Assembly: GCA_015485035.1 (NCBI GenBank)
Contig: WFUI01000004.1
Coordinates: 1 to 14,130 of the forward strand
Length of the DNA stretch: 14,130 nt
Direction of reading: 5' to 3'
From: Mariprofundus sp.
GTDB taxonomy: Bacteria > Pseudomonadota > Zetaproteobacteria > Mariprofundales > Mariprofundaceae
Shown here: piece after piece, positions 13,038 to 14,130 of the stretch
Layout: every line of letters begins with the position of its first letter
Position numbering within the stretch: position 1 is the first letter of the stretch
The notes under the pieces: generated by a model
What the model saw: only the letters and a program-made list of their open reading frames with translations
Told to the model about the DNA's origin: nothing
Databases searched by the model: none
Made by a program: the position numbers and the translations under genes

Positions 13038-14130
13038 GATACTCTCCTCCTCCAAGCAGTAAACATGCGCAATAAAACATGCATCAGAATGCCTGCTGCT
13101 GTCATGGCAATCGTAATCCATGCAGTCCGATCCAACCATGTGAAACGGCTATGCCCTGCCATATAAATACCCTTAATTCCGTTTAAGCGCCCACCTGTTG
13201 TATGACACGACATACATGCTACCGCTTTCTCTTTGGGAGCAACCATATGGGTCGTCGGCCAATACGAATACGTTTTGATAAATCCTACCTGTCCACTGAA
13301 CGGCAGATGTGCATCTTTCATGCCACGCGCAATCGCTTTTTTCAATTTGAAATTACCCCAGAATGATTCATCATCATTGCCCCACAGGTGAGTATAAACC
13401 AGGTTATTGTATCCCTTGTCATATTGCAGCCAGGTGACCATACGTTTGAATGGCCAGATACGCGAAGCCGGGTCATCAGCGGAACCTTTCAGATGATTGA
13501 TCTCGACAGGCCTGGTCGGATCAAAATGGGTATGCACAGTTGTATAAACTGTTTCACCGTTAAACCATGCATAATACGGCACAACATTTTCCCCGTTTTT
13601 GAAATTGCCCTTGATCGACCAATAGGTTTCCCGTTTCTTTCCATTGCCCTGGGTGTAATTCTCTTCCATGAACCCCTTACCGTTTCTGGTACGCCCTGCA
13701 GTGCGCCAATCCCAGAATGTGCGGGTGGCTACACCACCGCGAGCAAAGGCTGGAATATGACAGGATTGACACGCCACCCGCTTCACATGCGTATTGAGCA
13801 CCAGATGTTTGATCGAATCTTTTGGGTGCGGTTGCAAGCCATGACAGGACTCGCAGGATGTGGCCTGACGCCGGAAACCCGGTTTACCTGTACCCTTGGT
13901 ATCGCGCGCCAGCAATTGATAGCGACTACCACTCCACTGATGGTTTTTGGTCACATGGCAGGCAGTACAAGCAAAATTCTGTCCACCCGGGGACATATGG
14001 ACATCCACCGATTTCGGTGGGTCAGCCATGATAGAAGACAGGTCCCCATGTTTGACATTGTCACCGCCACCACCATAAAAATGGCATGATCCGCAATTGG
14101 CTCGGCTTGGTAGCCCGACATGTTGCGCAA
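13034..14130 (-). CDS. otr: Octahaem tetrathionate-reductase-family cytochrome c with C-terminal membrane anchor (partial, N-terminus off window)
   Basis: The frame is open to the right edge, so the start lies beyond the window; the ATG at 14029 is internal. The visible 364 residues include five haem motifs: CGSCH (12-16), CTACH (54-58), CESCH (92-96), CQSCH (120-124) and CMSCH (305-309), counted from the first full codon. Around the first, 'CGSCHFYGGGGDNVKHGDLS' is the hallmark of the Otr family (TIGR04315). Its Lys26 fits the lysine that ligates the active-site haem in Shewanella Otr, with Asp23 three residues earlier. Three more haems would be in the missing part. Known members reduce tetrathionate, nitrite and hydroxylamine in vitro; the physiological substrate is unsettled. 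After the last haem, a hydrophobic helix (about 331-352) with an Arg-rich end forms a membrane anchor. The stop overlaps the cytochrome b start (ATGA). Confidence 0.87.
   Translation of the reverse strand, partial: AQHVGLPSRANCGSCHFYGGGGDNVKHGDLSSIMADPPKSVDVHMSPGGQNFACTACHVTKNHQWSGSRYQLLARDTKGTGKPGFRRQATSCESCHGLQPHPKDSIKHLVLNTHVKRVACQSCHIPAFARGGVATRTFWDWRTAGRTRNGKGFMEENYTQGNGKKRETYWSIKGNFKNGENVVPYYAWFNGETVYTTVHTHFDPTRPVEINHLKGSADDPASRIWPFKRMVTWLQYDKGYNNLVYTHLWGNDDESFWGNFKLKKAIARGMKDAHLPFSGQVGFIKTYSYWPTTHMVAPKEKAVACMSCHTTGGRLNGIKGIYMAGHSRFTWLDRTAWITIAMTAAGILMHVLLRMFTAWRRRVS

Noticed and set aside
13388-14089. Plus-strand open frame of 233 codons over the octahaem cytochrome
   Set aside because: The opposite strand encodes a multihaem protein with clear CxxCH motifs; the plus frame shows no domain and is a shadow.
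13034-14130. Hydroxylamine oxidoreductase or NrfA-type nitrite reductase
   Set aside because: The GGGGD-xx-K-HGD segment next to CGSCH fits the Otr family, and neither the NrfA CxxCK motif nor the HAO-type crosslink tyrosine region is evident in the visible part.
1-14130. CRISPR array, insertion sequence, prophage or tRNA-linked island
   Set aside because: I found no regular spaced repeats, terminal inverted repeats, transposase or integrase reading frames, or tRNA-like cloverleaf; gene layout and composition look chromosomal throughout.

Overview
The window reads as a bacterial chromosome segment of moderate GC, probably from a proteobacterium with a respiratory, redox-flexible lifestyle. 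Signs of this are three c-type cytochrome genes, a RegB/RegA redox two-component system, a DsrE2/TusA sulfur-relay pair, a PerR-type peroxide regulator beside a dihaem peroxidase, and an octahaem tetrathionate-reductase-family cytochrome. Chemolithotrophic or sulfur-metabolising Gamma- or Zetaproteobacteria (or Acidithiobacillia) would fit. The sequence alone does not fix the taxon. I saw no rRNA, tRNA, CRISPR array, transposase or phage gene.

Left part (1-2940). The 5' part of a nitrobindin/FABP-like haem-binding protein reads leftward off the edge. Divergent from it is a dsrE2-tusA pair. Next, a cytochrome c peroxidase gene (minus strand, with a clear intrinsic terminator) is divergent from a PerR-like regulator across only 54 bp, which looks like a compact peroxide-response module.

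Middle part (2944-7921). regB and regA sit on the minus strand with a one-base stop/start overlap. They are divergent from a TonB-dependent outer-membrane receptor, which is followed by a tonB-like energy transducer. The shared 147-bp promoter region carries a good inverted repeat, TGCGACA-TTT-TGCCGCA, which resembles RegA/PrrA operators. The receptor has a Met-rich stretch that hints at a soft-metal substrate such as copper.

Right-middle part (8062-10967, all minus strand). An RquA-like methyltransferase-fold protein (rhodoquinone biosynthesis family) overlaps a class III-like polyphosphate kinase 2 gene by ATGA. A lipoprotein of the DUF900 alpha/beta-hydrolase family follows.

Right end (11101-14130, minus strand). 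A tightly coupled operon with two ATGA overlaps encodes an octahaem tetrathionate-reductase-family cytochrome with a C-terminal membrane anchor (its N-terminus lies beyond the window), a b-type membrane cytochrome and a trihaem cytochrome c. I infer that together they form a membrane-bound quinone/cytochrome-c-linked oxidoreductase for sulfur or nitrogen oxyanions. This is the most interesting system in the window. The Otr-family member known from Shewanella is, as I recall it, a soluble periplasmic protein.
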